NCBI GenBank assembly: GCA_946807835.1
Contig: OX327703.1
Coordinates: 5,649,501-5,713,500, forward strand
Length of the DNA stretch: 64,000 nt
Direction of reading: 5' to 3'
Source: Ailanthus altissimus
Taxonomy: Eukaryota > Streptophyta > Magnoliopsida > Sapindales > Simaroubaceae
The notes beneath the pieces are model-generated. The model ran no database searches. It had not been told where the DNA came from and was given only the letters and a program-made list of their open reading frames with translations. Of the stretch, positions 47,166-60,159 are shown piece after piece (the stretch's first letter is position 1; each line of letters starts with the position of its first letter). Both the position numbers and the translations under genes were made by a program.

Positions 47166-48520
47166 TTATCCCAAAAATAAAAGTCCTGAATGTATCCCGA
47201 ATTAACAATCTAGGGTCCGTCCCGCTAGACGAACCCAGGATTCTAGAGAAATCAAGAAGAAGGAATTTATCAAGTAAGGCAATGCCAAATTTGACTGTTA
47301 ACAAGTGAGGTTTGCACTTGGGCTATCAGCGAGCAAGGTTTATTACTAAACTTGGGCTATAATACAGCTAACGTGCCGTAGAGCTTAGGTTTTTCTTAGA
47401 GAAGGACAAAGAAAGCTCTAACAATAAGGCTACGGAGTTTTCAACAAGCAAGAATGTTGAGTACGCGGTTAAATGATAAAAAAGATAAAAGCTTAAGAGC
47501 TTGTATATCATATGTATTAAATAATTGATGATGATTACAATAAGAAATCAAACCTATTTATATATTATAAATCCCAATACAAAAATTAATTTTACAAGGA
47601 AATAAATTCTAATATAACATAACTTTCTATTATGTACAAATTCTTAAATAAGCTAAAATACACAATTAGGTTCAAAATGTTAAATTGGAAAAACCCACTA
47701 GGCACTTTTTGGGCTGGCATCAATAATTATCCCTGCAAGCCAGACAAAAATATAATTTTTGTCAAGGCTTGAAACTTAATAAAGCCGCTTGGTCGCCTAG
47801 GCCAAATTATGATCCTAGAAACACCCATGTTCTCCTTTTTAGGTCATTTAGACTCATATAAACTTCTCATAAATCGCATTCTCTTTCCTTCTAGATCATC
47901 TAGACTTACATGCACTTTCCAAAAATTGCCTTAATTAAGCATTTAGGTTGTCTGACCCTATTTGAATCCTTTAGAATTGCTTGACTGACTATGCAGGCCG
48001 CCTAACACCTGTTAAGCTCTTCATAATCGCTTGGTACGAATACAAGCTTAACAAATCTCTCGGCTGTAACTTGGAAATATTTTTCTTAAAAAAATTGCTT
48101 ATGGCCTTTTCTTCATACAAATATTGCTCAAAACATCTACCCATAATCACTTGTTGAAATGTTCAAGTTCCTTAGGAAGGAATATAGCCCAACATTTGCT
48201 TTAATCACTAAAAATCATGTTAAGAAGTGTTTTAAGTAGAAATTTACCTATTGAATCCTGTAGGAAATCGTTCCTGTCTAGATTATCTCTTGCTTATCAC
48301 TTCAGAAGTTATAGATAATTTATTAGCACCTAGATATCATCTTCTCCTAAACAAATTACTTGGATGATCAATTTTTACTCTAAATATTGCTCCCGGTAGC
48401 CTTTAAATGCTAAAATCTACTGAAATAACTCATTTGTCTTAATTTTTGGTAAAATCAGCTAGACATATCAACTAAGTTTTGTTTGAAATTGCCCTAAACC
48501 TACTAAGATGCTTTAAATCA
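47166..48520 (-). repeat. Probable 3' LTR of the Tat element
   Basis: It sits downstream of the Tat pol and its antisense ORF, where the 3' LTR is expected. The minus strand has a TATA-like ATATATAAATAGG at about 47551-47563, followed by a GC-richer transcribed part (47200-47450). Ends are not exact and no partner LTR exists in the window. Confidence 0.45.
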
Positions 48521-48749
48521 ACTTACTCAAACCGAATGTATACTTGGTAATTTCTATGCTTTTACTTTTGAGGGCTTTTAACCTTACTTTTCAACCATTG
48601 TTAGTAACTGTCAGAGTATTTATTAATAGTTATTGTCTAATCATTGCTTTTAATTATCTAAGAAATAGTGAATGTCCCATCATTACTCAGCTCCATTTAA
48701 TGTTGAACTGTTTTAATGAGCTACTTTTTGACTTAACTGCCCTAAGCAC

Positions 48750-48762
48750 TATAAAATGGAAT
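48750..48762 (+). promoter_or_regulatory. Possible promoter of the antisense ORF
   Basis: ACTATAAAATGGA lies about 220 bp before the ATG at 48973, on the strand opposite to the Tat pol. Pyrimidine- and CAA-rich leader-like text follows (TTCAACATTCAAACAAAC). Spacing fits a TATA box, but the sequence is AT-rich. Confidence 0.35.
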
Positions 48763-48972
48763 GGCCCTTATTTTTACTTTTCTACCTTTACTCGAGCAAT
48801 TTTATCCTCTTTAACTCCAAGAGTGCTATCTGATTGGTTCTTCAACATTCAAACAAACTTCATCAATCTTCAATGTAAATTCAAACTATTTCACTTTTTG
48901 ATCATTTACTTAATTGCTTTTACTTTAAATCTCTATTAATTCACCCTTGAATTTTAACTTGTAGTAATTGTT

Positions 48973-51900
48973 ATGGCTTCAAAATTGACCAACACTTTAC
49001 GCTCTAAGAAGACATGCACTATAGAGGATGAGGACACCCCTCTGAACCTTCATGCCAAAGCCCAAAACATTGCCCTTGCTAATTAGGCCGCCATTTAGGT
49101 ACTTACATACTTAGCAGATCACATAGGTTATATTTTAGGTCCTTATGAGTCTAAGATTATAGCTGACTACTTGAATTATTTTCCTGCCCATCACAAAGAT
49201 CCATTGAGGTTTGGTTAAGAAAGCAATATGTCAATATGGTTAACCTTCAAATCAATCTGGTATTGGCCAAAGTCCACTAGTAATTTTATAAGATGGTTGA
49301 AATGCATAGAGCCCCACTATAGTTCAGTATAGAGATCGACTTACAACTATGATCTCATCTAACTCTATTGATACCAAATTCCTCTTTATAATGATTTGAT
49401 GTCAACCACCCTTTTATTTAGGTTTAGGTCGACCAACTCCTTATGTTTTAGGTTTAGGTACACGTTGCCCACCCTATATGACTTAGTAATTCTTCTCAAT
49501 ATTTCAGTTTATGAGGTTGAAATCAACTCTAAGTTAGAAGTAGATGAGGTCAACATATTCTTTACAAAGGTCGCATATATTTTTGGTAAATTTATGTACA
49601 CTTTTAAAGAGAAATCGATCAAACCTTCAAGGATCGAACATATTGCCTTCCTTCTTTATTAGGTTTGTAAATATGCCATTTACCCCCTTTCTTAAAGAAT
49701 CACCAATAAGTACTTAAAAGTAGCAATCGCCATGGCTAATGGTGTCTCCTTAGCGTTATGAGCTTTCTTTCTTTCTCATCTATATAGGAGTCTTTTTTAA
49801 TTTCTCCCTTCTAATGATGAATTAACCATTCCAAATGTTGGGGTTCCCCTATAGATCCTCTACTTTTGGATATTGGCCTACTTTTCTTTCTTTTTCAAGG
49901 TAACTTTTCAGCCTAATGAAAATCAATTTAGTTATTATGCTACTTGGCTCTTTTAGTGGTAGATCAAGGATATGGATTTTAAAGATTTCTTTTCTTATTA
50001 TTATAACACTCCTTTCTTAGATGAGGTTACCCTAGATGCAGATTGGCATGATTCATGGATAAGTTGCATAACTGCCCATCATTTGCATAATGGGGTGACC
50101 ATTGCTTCAGGTCTAAATAATAAGTGTGAAACGGAGACTTATCATCCTCAATAGGTAAGTCGATAGTTTAGCCTTGTCCAAGCCATTCCATACTGTAAGT
50201 TTTTTAGCAAATAAGTTTTATGAATATAGAAGTCTTTAGAGAGTTTTTTATGTCGACCAGACCACTAATGTGACCAATTCTCCCTAGTTATCTAAGCATG
50301 TTTAATACTTATTAAGAAGGAGTGATGGACCAATATTTTTCATTGCCATTTGATGAAGCTTTATTGCGCCACCATTTTGACGAATCAAAAAGTGGTGTTA
50401 TTGTGCAGGTTGGTTAGAAGAATATGAGGGGTAAGTTGATTCATGAAATTTAAAATTTAAAATCTTTCTATAGGTTTAAATATAATTGTAATAAGATTAA
50501 GGAAATGAAGAGTCTGTGCTACCAGAGGAAATTAAAGCTCCTCTTGGAACATAAGTAGTTAGCTGTGCAGCCCTTGGTTAGGGGAAGTGTTTTTCAAGAG
50601 ACTATTTATGGATCCAAGGCATCAAATTCCAATGGCTAAGTTTATCATTGCTGGCGATATCCCCTAGAAAGAGAGGAAATTGACCTACATGAACTGGTTT
50701 CTATCTTGATGAATACAATAAACAAATTTTTTATTGTGAATCGGACACAATCACTGGAGATACAAGCCGACAAGGTATCCAATTGGATTCTTTGTTCCTT
50801 TTGACCCATATTTATGATTTTAACTTAAATGTTTCTTTTGTACAGAGGCAATTCCTATAACTTTAGACTCCCTACCTGCTACAGCTAGGGAGATGGCTCC
50901 TCTAAAAAAATGAGTAAAGGTAATAAAATTATATGTGTAAAGCTTCTTTATTTAGATTTAAGTTTCATAAATTGCCTATACATTTTTATTCTTTTCTAAG
51001 ACAACTACGCAGAAGACCAGCGCATCAAAATTGTCCACTCTAAGACTCCACCAAAAACATTGACCACTTCACATTAATCGGCCACTCCTTCACTGTCAAT
51101 GACTCCATCTAGCGGGTCATCTCAAGCTACACCTGAGGGTCTCCTTGCTTCAAAGTTGATCCCTTCCCCAATATTAGAGCTATAGTCAAGGGCTTCTTAG
51201 CCTCCTTCAAGGTCGACCTCTATTGGAAAACATACTTTGACTAAACCTAAATTAGTAAGGACAACCTCTACCGTAGACAGTTTCTTAATACTCCTCAATG
51301 AGTCAACTAATGAGAGTGAGGATGCAGTTTACCTTTCTCCTTATCAAGAGTCTTCATCTTTTGCCTTGAGTGTTCAGCGAGAAGTCTTAGAGACCATCAA
51401 GGAGTTAAAATCTTTGAAGGGTTAATTAGTTGATCTGCTTTTAGACAATCGTCAATTTTTTATGTTGAACAAGAAGCTGAAATTCATATATAAAAATGCC
51501 ATAGCAATTTAATATCAGTTGGCTTGAAGAATAAGTTGCATAATTTGTAGCTTCATTCACCTCTCTCACGATGAAAAAGCAATCGGCCAAGAAGACTATT
51601 AATGAGGGCGAGAAGAAAGTTAAAAATAAGGTGGTCCTAGATCACTTTAAAGTCCAGTTAATAAGGGTATTCAAGGAGCTTGGGGATGGGTGTAGTAACC
51701 AGTATCCATAATCGGTAAGAATAAGTATTTATATACATATTTTATTTGTATGTGGGTTATACTTGATTTATATATTGTTATTAGTAATGTTTGTATAGGT
51801 TAAGGACATACTATTAGTATTGGGTTTATTTGCAAGACTTTAGATTTATTTTAGGGACCAAATTGTAATACTTTGAAAGTTTTTGGGGCAAATTTATAAA

Positions 51901-54614
51901 TATCAAAAATTAGCCTCTTAGTATAAAAATACACTTTTGAAACCCTAATTTACTCATTTTTGGGTCGAGCTACCCCTTTAGAGAGAGAAATGAGAGAAAT
52001 AGAGGGGAGAGAAAGAGAAGAAGAAGAAGAAAAAGAAGAAGAAATTGAAATTTTGGATTTTAAGAGGTATATCACAACTATTTCTCAATTTATTGGTGTT
52101 AATTAAGTTAATTCCTTTAATTTTTTATTTTTGGAAATATGTATAATTGAGGATTTTATGTGTATTTCGTAAGATATTGTAAGAATTGATGATGATCTAT
52201 GTAGATAGCTTGATAAATCTTGATGAATTGCAGAATTTCTACTTGATAAACTCCTGACCCAAGACTCTTATAAATTGTTGTGATTCAATTCTGGTTTTTA
52301 ATTTTCATTATATAAAATTACATATGTTTAGGATTATCTGAGACTTTGAATCGATTGAAAATGTTAGAAATTGAATTTGTAGTAAATTTATCAAAATGAC
52401 CCTGAAATTCTGGAAATTTCCTGTGTGAACAGTATAATACAGTGACAAATAATTTCTGATCTACTTAATGATCTTAAAAAATTATGAATTTATGGAAATT
52501 GAGAATTTATATCAATGTGGTTAAATTGTTATAATTTTCTAAAGAGTGTCAGCTCATTGCAGTATTTGATTAAAAGATTTTCAAAGCTATAGAATAAAAT
52601 AGTTTTAAAATACTTTTGGCAGTGATTTTAAAGTGAAATATTTATCATTAATTGAGATATATGTCAAAAGTATTTCGGTGATAGTTTTATAATTTTTGAG
52701 TTAGTATATGATTTTATACAATTGGGAGATTGAATACTGTTCAGTAAATATCTTGATCCTGTCAGGATAATAGTTTGGATTTGATGGTGTTTATGGAATA
52801 GACTGTGTAGGAATTATGATATAATATTCATACATAAGAAGGATATATGAGTTAAGAATGATATATTCTAATTTTGGAGTAATTGGACATCATTTGATAT
52901 ATAAGAAAATTTTGTTAAGTGTAAGTAGTCAGAATGATAGGTTTTGAGAAACCAAGTAATTAGACCAATTTGATGTGATAAGTGTAATAAGTATAATTTT
53001 GTAAGCTATTTAAATTATTTTGTGTGAATTGTGAGACTAATGAAAGGATTAATCGCCATTGATAGTTTAAGGAGAATTAAGCCTTGTACCCAAAAGTGCT
53101 AAGAGGTAAGTATACTAGACTTTTACTGAAATCATAATAAACATAGTAATTGTCTATGTATGATATTTTAAATGTGCTTAGAAATATGTTTATATTATGT
53201 CAAAGTATATTTGATATGAAATGTGAAAGAAATATGTTTATGAATGTGAGCATTGACATTGAGCATGGATATACATGTGTTTTTGAAAGTGAGCTTTCAA
53301 AATAAGATGTGTTTAGCAAAGAAAGCTTTTGAAGTGTAATATGTCCATGAGAAATATTTTGTATTTTGAGGGTACTTGAACTCACTGTTAACTTAGTAGG
53401 CATTTTATGTGATTTGTGGAGCCTTTATGTGTGGCATTTCCTTCGAGATTGGTATATGTTATGTGTTTCGTATGTAGGGAGGATCCTATTGGTACCTAAA
53501 GGAAGAGTGAGTCATCACATTTGTGTGGTGGCGTATTGGTGTATGTGAGAGGACTCACCGATGATCAGGGTGAGGGTTTGGCTTTTACCTTCGGGCATGA
53601 GCATTATATATGTGTGATTTAAAAACCTCATTTATACTATTCCTCTCATACAGTATGTCACCTACAAGTGACATTTGGCTCATTATGTAATATGTGATAT
53701 GTAAGTCCTACTAAGTAGTAGTTGAGTGATGGTATTCCTATTATATATTTTGAAAGAATGTGTAAGCGCTTACATGACATGTGATTTGATAAGATTATGA
53801 TTTTGATTGATCACAGTATATCATACATATGCATTGTGTACATATATGTATTTGTATTTGATATATGAAAAACTAGTATGCTTACTGAGTTTTATACTCA
53901 TTATAGTTTATAATGATTTCAGGTAAATACGGTACATGTGTGCTTAGCGGATTTGGCAAGGCTTCTGCTGTTCCTTGGGTTCCCTAAGTTGCTAGGTTGT
54001 TAAGTCTTTCATTTAAGGATACGTGGGATAAGATATTTGATTTATCCCTATTGAATAAATACTTATGTATTATTTTATTATGTATGGTTGGATTTGGTTT
54101 AAGTTTCACCAAATGTGGTTATTGGTTGATTTTAAGTAAGAATTTGCAATGAATATATTCTGAGCTTTCGGTAACAAAGTTGCTACTGGTGACGCAGTAG
54201 AGTGTTAATCTCTGAGAAAACTCTGCGTATCTCCGGTTTACTAATTGTCCCAGTCATAATTCAATTGTTATAATTCTGAAAGAAATTAAAATAAATGTTT
54301 AAATATTATTGAATGAATGTAAGTGATGTCGTGTGTCAGATCTTTTGGGTCTGAGGCATGACAATGGGAGTAAAATTGACAAGCAAATAATAGAGGAGCT
54401 TAAAGAAGAACTGGCCAAATTGAAGGCTGAGGAAGCTGATTGGACTAAGCGTTCTCAAAATTTAAGAGAGTAAATTTTGAGTAATAGTCCCAGAAGAGAA
54501 AATTTGAAGAAAATCTTAAAGCTTAAGGATGTTTTAGTTCCCAAGGCCAAAGCTGAGTTGAAGAGAATTAACTCCACTATGGCTAATTTTATTTCATCTT
54601 TAGACAAATTATAA
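48973..54614 (+). pseudogene. Plant mobile domain (PMD) ORF, split by a solo LTR
   Basis: Plus-strand reading from ATG 48973 (MASKLTNTLRSKKTC) with many stops. It includes SKIIADYLNYFPAHHKDPL near 49155, the PMD core FRYTLPTLYDLVILLNISV near 49460, then IEHIAFLLY, KYLKVAIAMANGVSLAL near 49710, FFLSHLYRSL, and ADWHDSWISC near 50045. The C-terminus is a Lys/Glu-rich coiled coil: VLDHFKVQLIRVFKELGDG up to 51690, continuing after the inserted LTR with SKIDKQIIEELKEELAKLKA from 54364 and ending at TAA 54612-54614. One TSD copy plus the downstream sequence restores the frame across the insertion. PMD proteins occur in plant genes and as antisense accessory ORFs in Tat-lineage retrotransposons; the position here fits the latter. 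Confidence 0.75.
51691..54363 (+). repeat. 2.67-kb solo LTR with TSD inside the PMD ORF
   Basis: Starts TGTAGTAACCAGTATCC and ends GGGTCTGAGGCATGACA, flanked by the 5-bp TSD ATGGG (51686-51690 and 54364-54368). It has a TATA (AGTATAAAAATACAC) near 51919 and a purine-rich transcribed leader at 51980-52040. At 53880-53940 is the TTACTGAGTTTTATACTCA...CAGGTAAATACGG layout of Tekay/Del-type LTRs. Several ORFs inside it are meaningless. Confidence 0.93.
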
Positions 54615-54969
54615 ATCAGCCAGAAGTGCCCTCTTTATTGTAATTATTTTGAAAATCATTGAAACATACTTTAGCTTTTTATGATCTTTTTAGTTGTAGA
54701 TCACCCTAACTAATGTTTACTGATTTAAGAATTTATTGGTAAATTTGTTGAGTTTATAAGTTCATAAAATTGGGTTAATAAAACGACCAATCTTAATGGT
54801 TCAGTTAACTATAAATCGCTCAGAGACAATACAAATGAATTGAATTCTAACTGAACAAATTCGATCGGCTATTTATTTAATATTTTATGTTTATAAAATA
54901 GGCCTCAAGACTTAACCGGTCTTAATTTATTGACATAGTAAAATGCTCTAGTCAGGCCAATTAAAATTT

Positions 54970-56010
54970 ACACACAAAAAAGCCTGAAAATTGCCTTGTT
55001 GATTCCTTCTAGAACTGTTGGTCAATAAGACTTCAAGTATATGCCATTGTTGCCATGGGATGGATATTTTCTTCTAAATCACTCAATAGAAATGCCCATT
55101 ACCAATGATTTTGGCAATTTCTAATTATCCTTCCTAGTTTGAGCTGAAATTTCCCAATTCATTCTCCTTGGATCTTACTAAGAGGACAATTTTTCATACT
55201 TGGTCACCTTGACTGAAAGCCTTGAATATGACCTTTTATTGTAAGCCTCTTATACTCTCATTGTCTGTTCTTCTAGTCGATTCAAGGCTTTAAGACAGTA
55301 TTTTCTAGTTGATCCATCTCATCTACCATGGCTTCTTAGTATTGTTGGAGGCTTAATGCTTCTTGAAATTGTCTTTTTGTTGAACTTTTAGGCAATTCCA
55401 TTAGAACCATGCTTTATAGTCATAGATCAACTGATAAGGTAAATTCCCAATGGCTATTTTTGGTTTGACTCGTTCGTTCAAAGTATTCTTAAAGCTTCTC
55501 ATGTTATAATCTAGGGATATCTTTGATTACCTTCTTTATTCCTTGGATGAGTGATTTTTTCTTTGATTCGACCTACCAATTTGATTGGGCATAACATAGT
55601 GTGCTATGTATGAGTTTGATGCCAAATTCTTTAATAAAATCAATCATTTCTTCTTACGTTAAGATAGTTTCCTAACTGATCGTGATGGATTATAATATTT
55701 TCTTTGATGAACTTTATGACCGATTATTGATTCACTGTCTTCAATGGAATCACCTTGACCCTATTTTATGAAATAATCGGTTGCTACAAGGATAAACGCA
55801 TGTTGCTTGGACAATAGTGGGTATATCTTTTCATTTATATCCATAGCCCATCCTCTAGACGACCAAGGTTTGATTACCACATGCATTTATTTAATTGGCC
55901 TATGTCTTTAACATTCTTCATACCCTTTAGCCTAGTCGTGATTGTTGCATTTAATGGTTAGCCACCAAACACCAATCTTGAGGATATCTTTCTTTATTAA
56001 TCATCTACTA
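54970..56010 (-). pseudogene. Tat-lineage integrase
   Basis: Minus-strand integrase core with many breaks. It shows RGWAMDINEKIYPLLSKQHA and FILVATDYF (first catalytic Asp region) near 55830-55750, FGIKLIHSTL-type text near 55620, and SQTKNSHWEFTLSVDL-type text near 55440. Then come ALNRLEEQTM near 55280, AYNKRSYSRLSVKVTKYEK near 55230, and KIIGNGHFYWV-type text ending near 55010. The order matches Tat/Ogre-type integrase and its C-terminal tail. No intact catalytic triad can be read through. Confidence 0.8.
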
Positions 56011-57245
56011 AGATTAACTCCAACTAGACCTTCGTGTAATTTAGCCATTACTAATATACTCTCATTAGGACCAATGCATCTCAATAGTTTGCCCATAAGT
56101 GCCTTTTTAAATAGTTCCCCTACCAAAATGGTAAACTTTGGTGCCATGATTTTAATTCTTTAGCCAGTACTTTCAATAGAGTTCTACATGTAAGTGATCA
56201 ACTCATCTCTCTAATATTTGCTAAAATCAACCTATAAATTTGGCACTTATTGAGTAAATAACCCTGAACTATACAGGGAAGAATATAGTTGATCAATAAA
56301 AAGGATCTCCTCGATTACCATTTTGTACCTTGATGCCCCTTGAGCGAGATTATTGGCTTCTGAGTTATTCCTTTTTGTTGAATACTCGACCAAGGTGGAT
56401 TGAAAGCCTTAAATCAAATGCTTGGCCTTGTTATAGTATAGGACGAGCAAATCGGCCTTGTAGTTATATTCTCTGATCACTTGCTTAATGACTAATAGAG
56501 AGTCCCCTATGACTTCAATTTCCTTGATCCCTATTTTCATAAGTACTTTAAACTGATGATGAGGGCTTCACATTTGGCTTAATTATTGATGCACAGAAAG
56601 TATGACAAGAATGACATCTTTATTTGCAACCTTGGGAGGGGATACTAAGACAATCCCTACTTTAGCGACCTGATTTATCTTTGGACTGTCAAGCCACAAT
56701 TACCAACTTGTGCTTAAGCTATCGATTTCGTGATTGGAAGTGACTATATATAGCATATGATAGTCTAAGGAAATTGGCCAAAGCTTATCCCTTGACAGCT
56801 TTTTAGGGAATATACGTTAGATTGAACTCTAACAATGCAATTGCCTATTTCTTAGCTGATATCTTAAGAATAGTTTTGACAAGAGATACTTTATAATGTC
56901 TGTTTGGCCCATCACATGCACTGTTGTGGGCAATAAGTAGTATCTCATTTTTGTGCATGATAATTACAAGGCTAAGAACATTTTTTTTATCGTAGTGTAT
57001 TAGGTTTTTACATCATTTAAGACTTGACTGAGATATTAAATGGCCTTCTTAACATAGTTATAATCTTGTGCCGACATATTGCCGATCAAATCTTTCATAG
57101 CCACGATGTATAGAATTAGAGGCAACCCTAGTTTGGGTGGCACCATGATTGATGGACTTATAGATACTTCTTGTTCTTCATTTGTAGTCTTCTCTTTTTG
57201 AAGACATGTTGGTGATGGGCCATCCATTTGAAGTATTCTCTATTC
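56011..57245 (-). pseudogene. Tat-lineage RT end and RNase H domains
   Basis: The minus strand from 57240 reads SISPSIMVPPKLGLPLILYI, VKKAIxYLSQVLNDV, KKMFLALVIIMHK, LVKTILKISAKK and ALLEFNLTYIP, the RT-proximal RNase H. A second, archaeal-type RNase H near 56570-56330 reads AKCEALII, VLMKIGIKEIEVIGDSLLVI and KQVIREYNYKADLLVLYYNKA, then STKRNNSEANNLAQGASRYK. Two RNase H domains in tandem define the Tat lineage (Tat/Ogre). RT upstream of this point, protease and gag are missing; the satellite-like array starts at about 57270. Confidence 0.85.
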
Positions 57246-57269
57246 TTCAATTTCAGTAAAGGCATCCTA

Positions 57270-60130
57270 CATTACGTGGGATATAGCATACAACATATTA
57301 TAGATGTAATTTTCTTTTTTATTTAGGTATTTTGTATTAACCACGGTTATTTAGGACACCATAAAATATCAACCCCTTGCATTATGTTACATTTATGGTG
57401 TACATAATTACAAACTCACAATTTGTATAAAAGTGGGTACACCCTCTTATATTTGTGGGTATGAAGGGAAAAATGTAAGAACGTGCCCTGTATTAAGTGG
57501 GATAAAACATACAACATGCTGTTGATGTAATTTTTTTTATTTATATAATCTTCTTGTATTATATCACATTTCTAGTGTAGATAAATTCAAACATCAATTT
57601 GTGTAAAAGTGGGAACACCCTCTTATATTTGTGGGTGAGAGATGCCAAAAGTGAGAACACGTCTTTCATTAAGTGGGATAACACATACAGCATGTTGTGG
57701 ATGTAATTATTTTACTTAGATATTTTTTATATTAACTATGATTATTTAAGATAACCATAAATATATCATCCATTGTATTATGTCATATTTCTGATACAGA
57801 TAAATACAAACTCATAATTAATGAAAAAGTGGGAACATACTCTTATATTTGTGGGTGAGAAGTGCAAAAAGTAGGAACACATCATACATTAAGTGGGATA
57901 CGACATACAACAAGTTGTGGATATAATTATTTTTTTTATTTTAGATACTTTGTACTAACCATTGTTATTTAGAACACCTATAAAATATTATTACCTTATA
58001 TTATTTTAAATATTTTTGTGTAAATAATTTGCAAACTCGCAATTTATAAACAAAATGGAAATAATGTCTAATATTTGTGGGTCAACGTTATAAAAAAGTG
58101 GGAACACATCCTGCATTAAGTGGGATACAACAGACAACAGGTTGTGGATATAATATTTTATTTTATTTTAAGGTACTTTTGTATTAACCATGATTATTTA
58201 GGACATTCATAAAATATCATCAGCTTGTATTACGTTACATTTTTTGTGAAGATAATTGTAAACTCATTTTTATAAAAACGTGGGAACACCGTCTTGTATT
58301 TGTGGATCAGTAGTGTAAAAGTGAGAATATATTACATGATATAAGGGGATGTTATTTTATGGGTGTCCTATATAAGTATGGTTTTATATATTTATAAAAA
58401 ATAAAATAATTACAAACCACATCATGTATGTTTCCACTTAACATATTACATGTTTTCATTAATTGTTTTCTTTACCAAGAAAAGTATCTATATCCCCACT
58501 TCTATATTTTTAGTGCATTGTCAGTTACTATTAAAAACATGTTACATAATATAGGGGGATGCTATTTTATAAGTGTTCTAAATATATATATTTTTTATAT
58601 GGTTTATAAAAAATAATTACAAACACATCATGTATGCTCAAACTTAACATAATGCATGTTCCCACTATTTGTTATCATCGCCAAGAAAAGTACATATATA
58701 TTGACTTCTACATTCTTAGCATGTTATCGGTTACCAATAAAAATATGTTATATAATATAAGAGGATATTATTTTATGGGTGTCCTAAATAAGTATGGTTA
58801 TTATGTATTTTACAAAAAGAATAAAATAATTACAAACAATATCATGTATGTTCCCACTTAATATACTATATATTCCTACTATTTGTTGCTTTTACTAAGA
58901 AAAGTGTGTATATCCTTACATCTACATTCTTAGTGCATTGTCGGCTACTATTGAAAACATATTACATAATAACACCCTATTATATATGTGGGTGAGAGGT
59001 ACAAAAAGTGAGAACACGCCTTACATTAGTGGTATACAATATATATAAAGTTGTGGATGTATTTCTTTCTTTTTTATTTAGATACTTTATATTAACCATA
59101 GTTATTTAAGATGCTCGTAAAATATCATCCTCTTATATTATGTTACATTTTTTGTATAGTTAAATGCAATCACACACTTTATGTATAAGTGGGAATACCC
59201 TCTCACATTTGTGGGTAAGAGATACAAAAAGTGGGAACACACCCTATGTTTGTAGGATACAACATAAATAAAGTTATGAATGTATTTTTTTTAGTTACTT
59301 TATATTAACCATAGTTATTTTGGATACCATAATATATTATATACATTTTTTGTTTAGATAAATGCAAACTCGCAATTTATGAAAAAGTGAGAATAACTTC
59401 TTATATTTGTGTGTCAAAGATGAAAAAGGTGAGAAGACGTCCTACATTAAGTGAGATAAAACATACAAAAGGTTGTGAATATAATTTAAATTTGTTTAGG
59501 CACTTTATATTAACCATAGTCATTTAAGACACTCATAATGTATTATGTTACACTTTTTATTTAGCTAAATGCAAACTCATAATTTATAAAAAAAAGTTGG
59601 GATACCCTTTTATATTTGTAGGTGAGTGGTGTAAAAAGTGGGAGCACGCTGTGCATTAATAGGATACAACTTATATAAAATTGTGAATGTATTTATTTAT
59701 TTTATTTAGGTGATTTATATTAACCAGGGTTATTTACACCCATAAAACATTATTCCCTTGTATTATGTTATGTTTTTTTGTTTATCTAAATATAAGCGTG
59801 CACTTTATGTATAAGTGTGGATACCTTCTTACATTTGTGGGTGAGACTTAGAAAAAGTGGGTACACGCCCTACGTTAAGTGAGATACAACATAATTAAAG
59901 TTTTAGGTTTTTTTATTTTTTTATTTAGGCATTTTATATTAACTATAGTTATCTAATACACTCATAAAAAGATTATCACCTAGTATTATGTTGCATTTTT
60001 TGTACAACTAAATGCAAACTTACATTTTACTTATAAGTGGGGATATCATCGCACATTTGTAAGTGAGAGGTGCAAAAAGTGAAAACAAGCCCTACGTTAA
60101 GTGGAAAATAACAGACATAAAATTATGAAT
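57270..60130. repeat. ~220-bp satellite-like tandem array
   Basis: About ten forward units can be followed by the landmark TTAAGTGGGATACAACATAC (shortest form AAGTGGGAT). It occurs near 57278, 57494, 57671, 57891, 58117, 59023, 59250, 59446, 59653, 59873 and 60093. Other constant blocks are TTTATATTAACCATGGTTAT, GGACACCCATAAAATAT, TTATGTTACATTTTTTGT, GTGGGAACACCCTCTTATAT and TTGTGGGTGAGAGGTGCAAA. Divergence between units is 15-30 percent. One block (58325-58975) is inverted. Confidence 0.88.
58325..58975 (-). repeat. Inverted block within the array
   Basis: Three units read in reverse: TATAAGGGGATGTTATTTTA plus GGGTGTCCT recurs near 58341, 58551 and 58762 (~210-bp spacing). This is the complement of the forward block GGACACCCATAAAATAT...CTTGTATTATG. 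It also holds TACATCTATATCCCCACTTC-type text. Confidence 0.85.
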
Positions 60131-60159
60131 GTGTTTCTTTTTTTATTTAAGTATTTTTA

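Noticed and set aside
48544..48939. 131-codon plus-strand ORF with hydrophobic stretches
   Set aside because: Lies in the leader of the antisense PMD ORF, has low-complexity Leu/Ile/Phe composition and no motif.
53200..53548. Short ORFs within the 2.67-kb solo LTR
   Set aside because: LTRs are non-coding; chance frames.
55942..56163. 73-codon plus-strand ORF
   Set aside because: Shadow of the minus-strand Tat integrase region.
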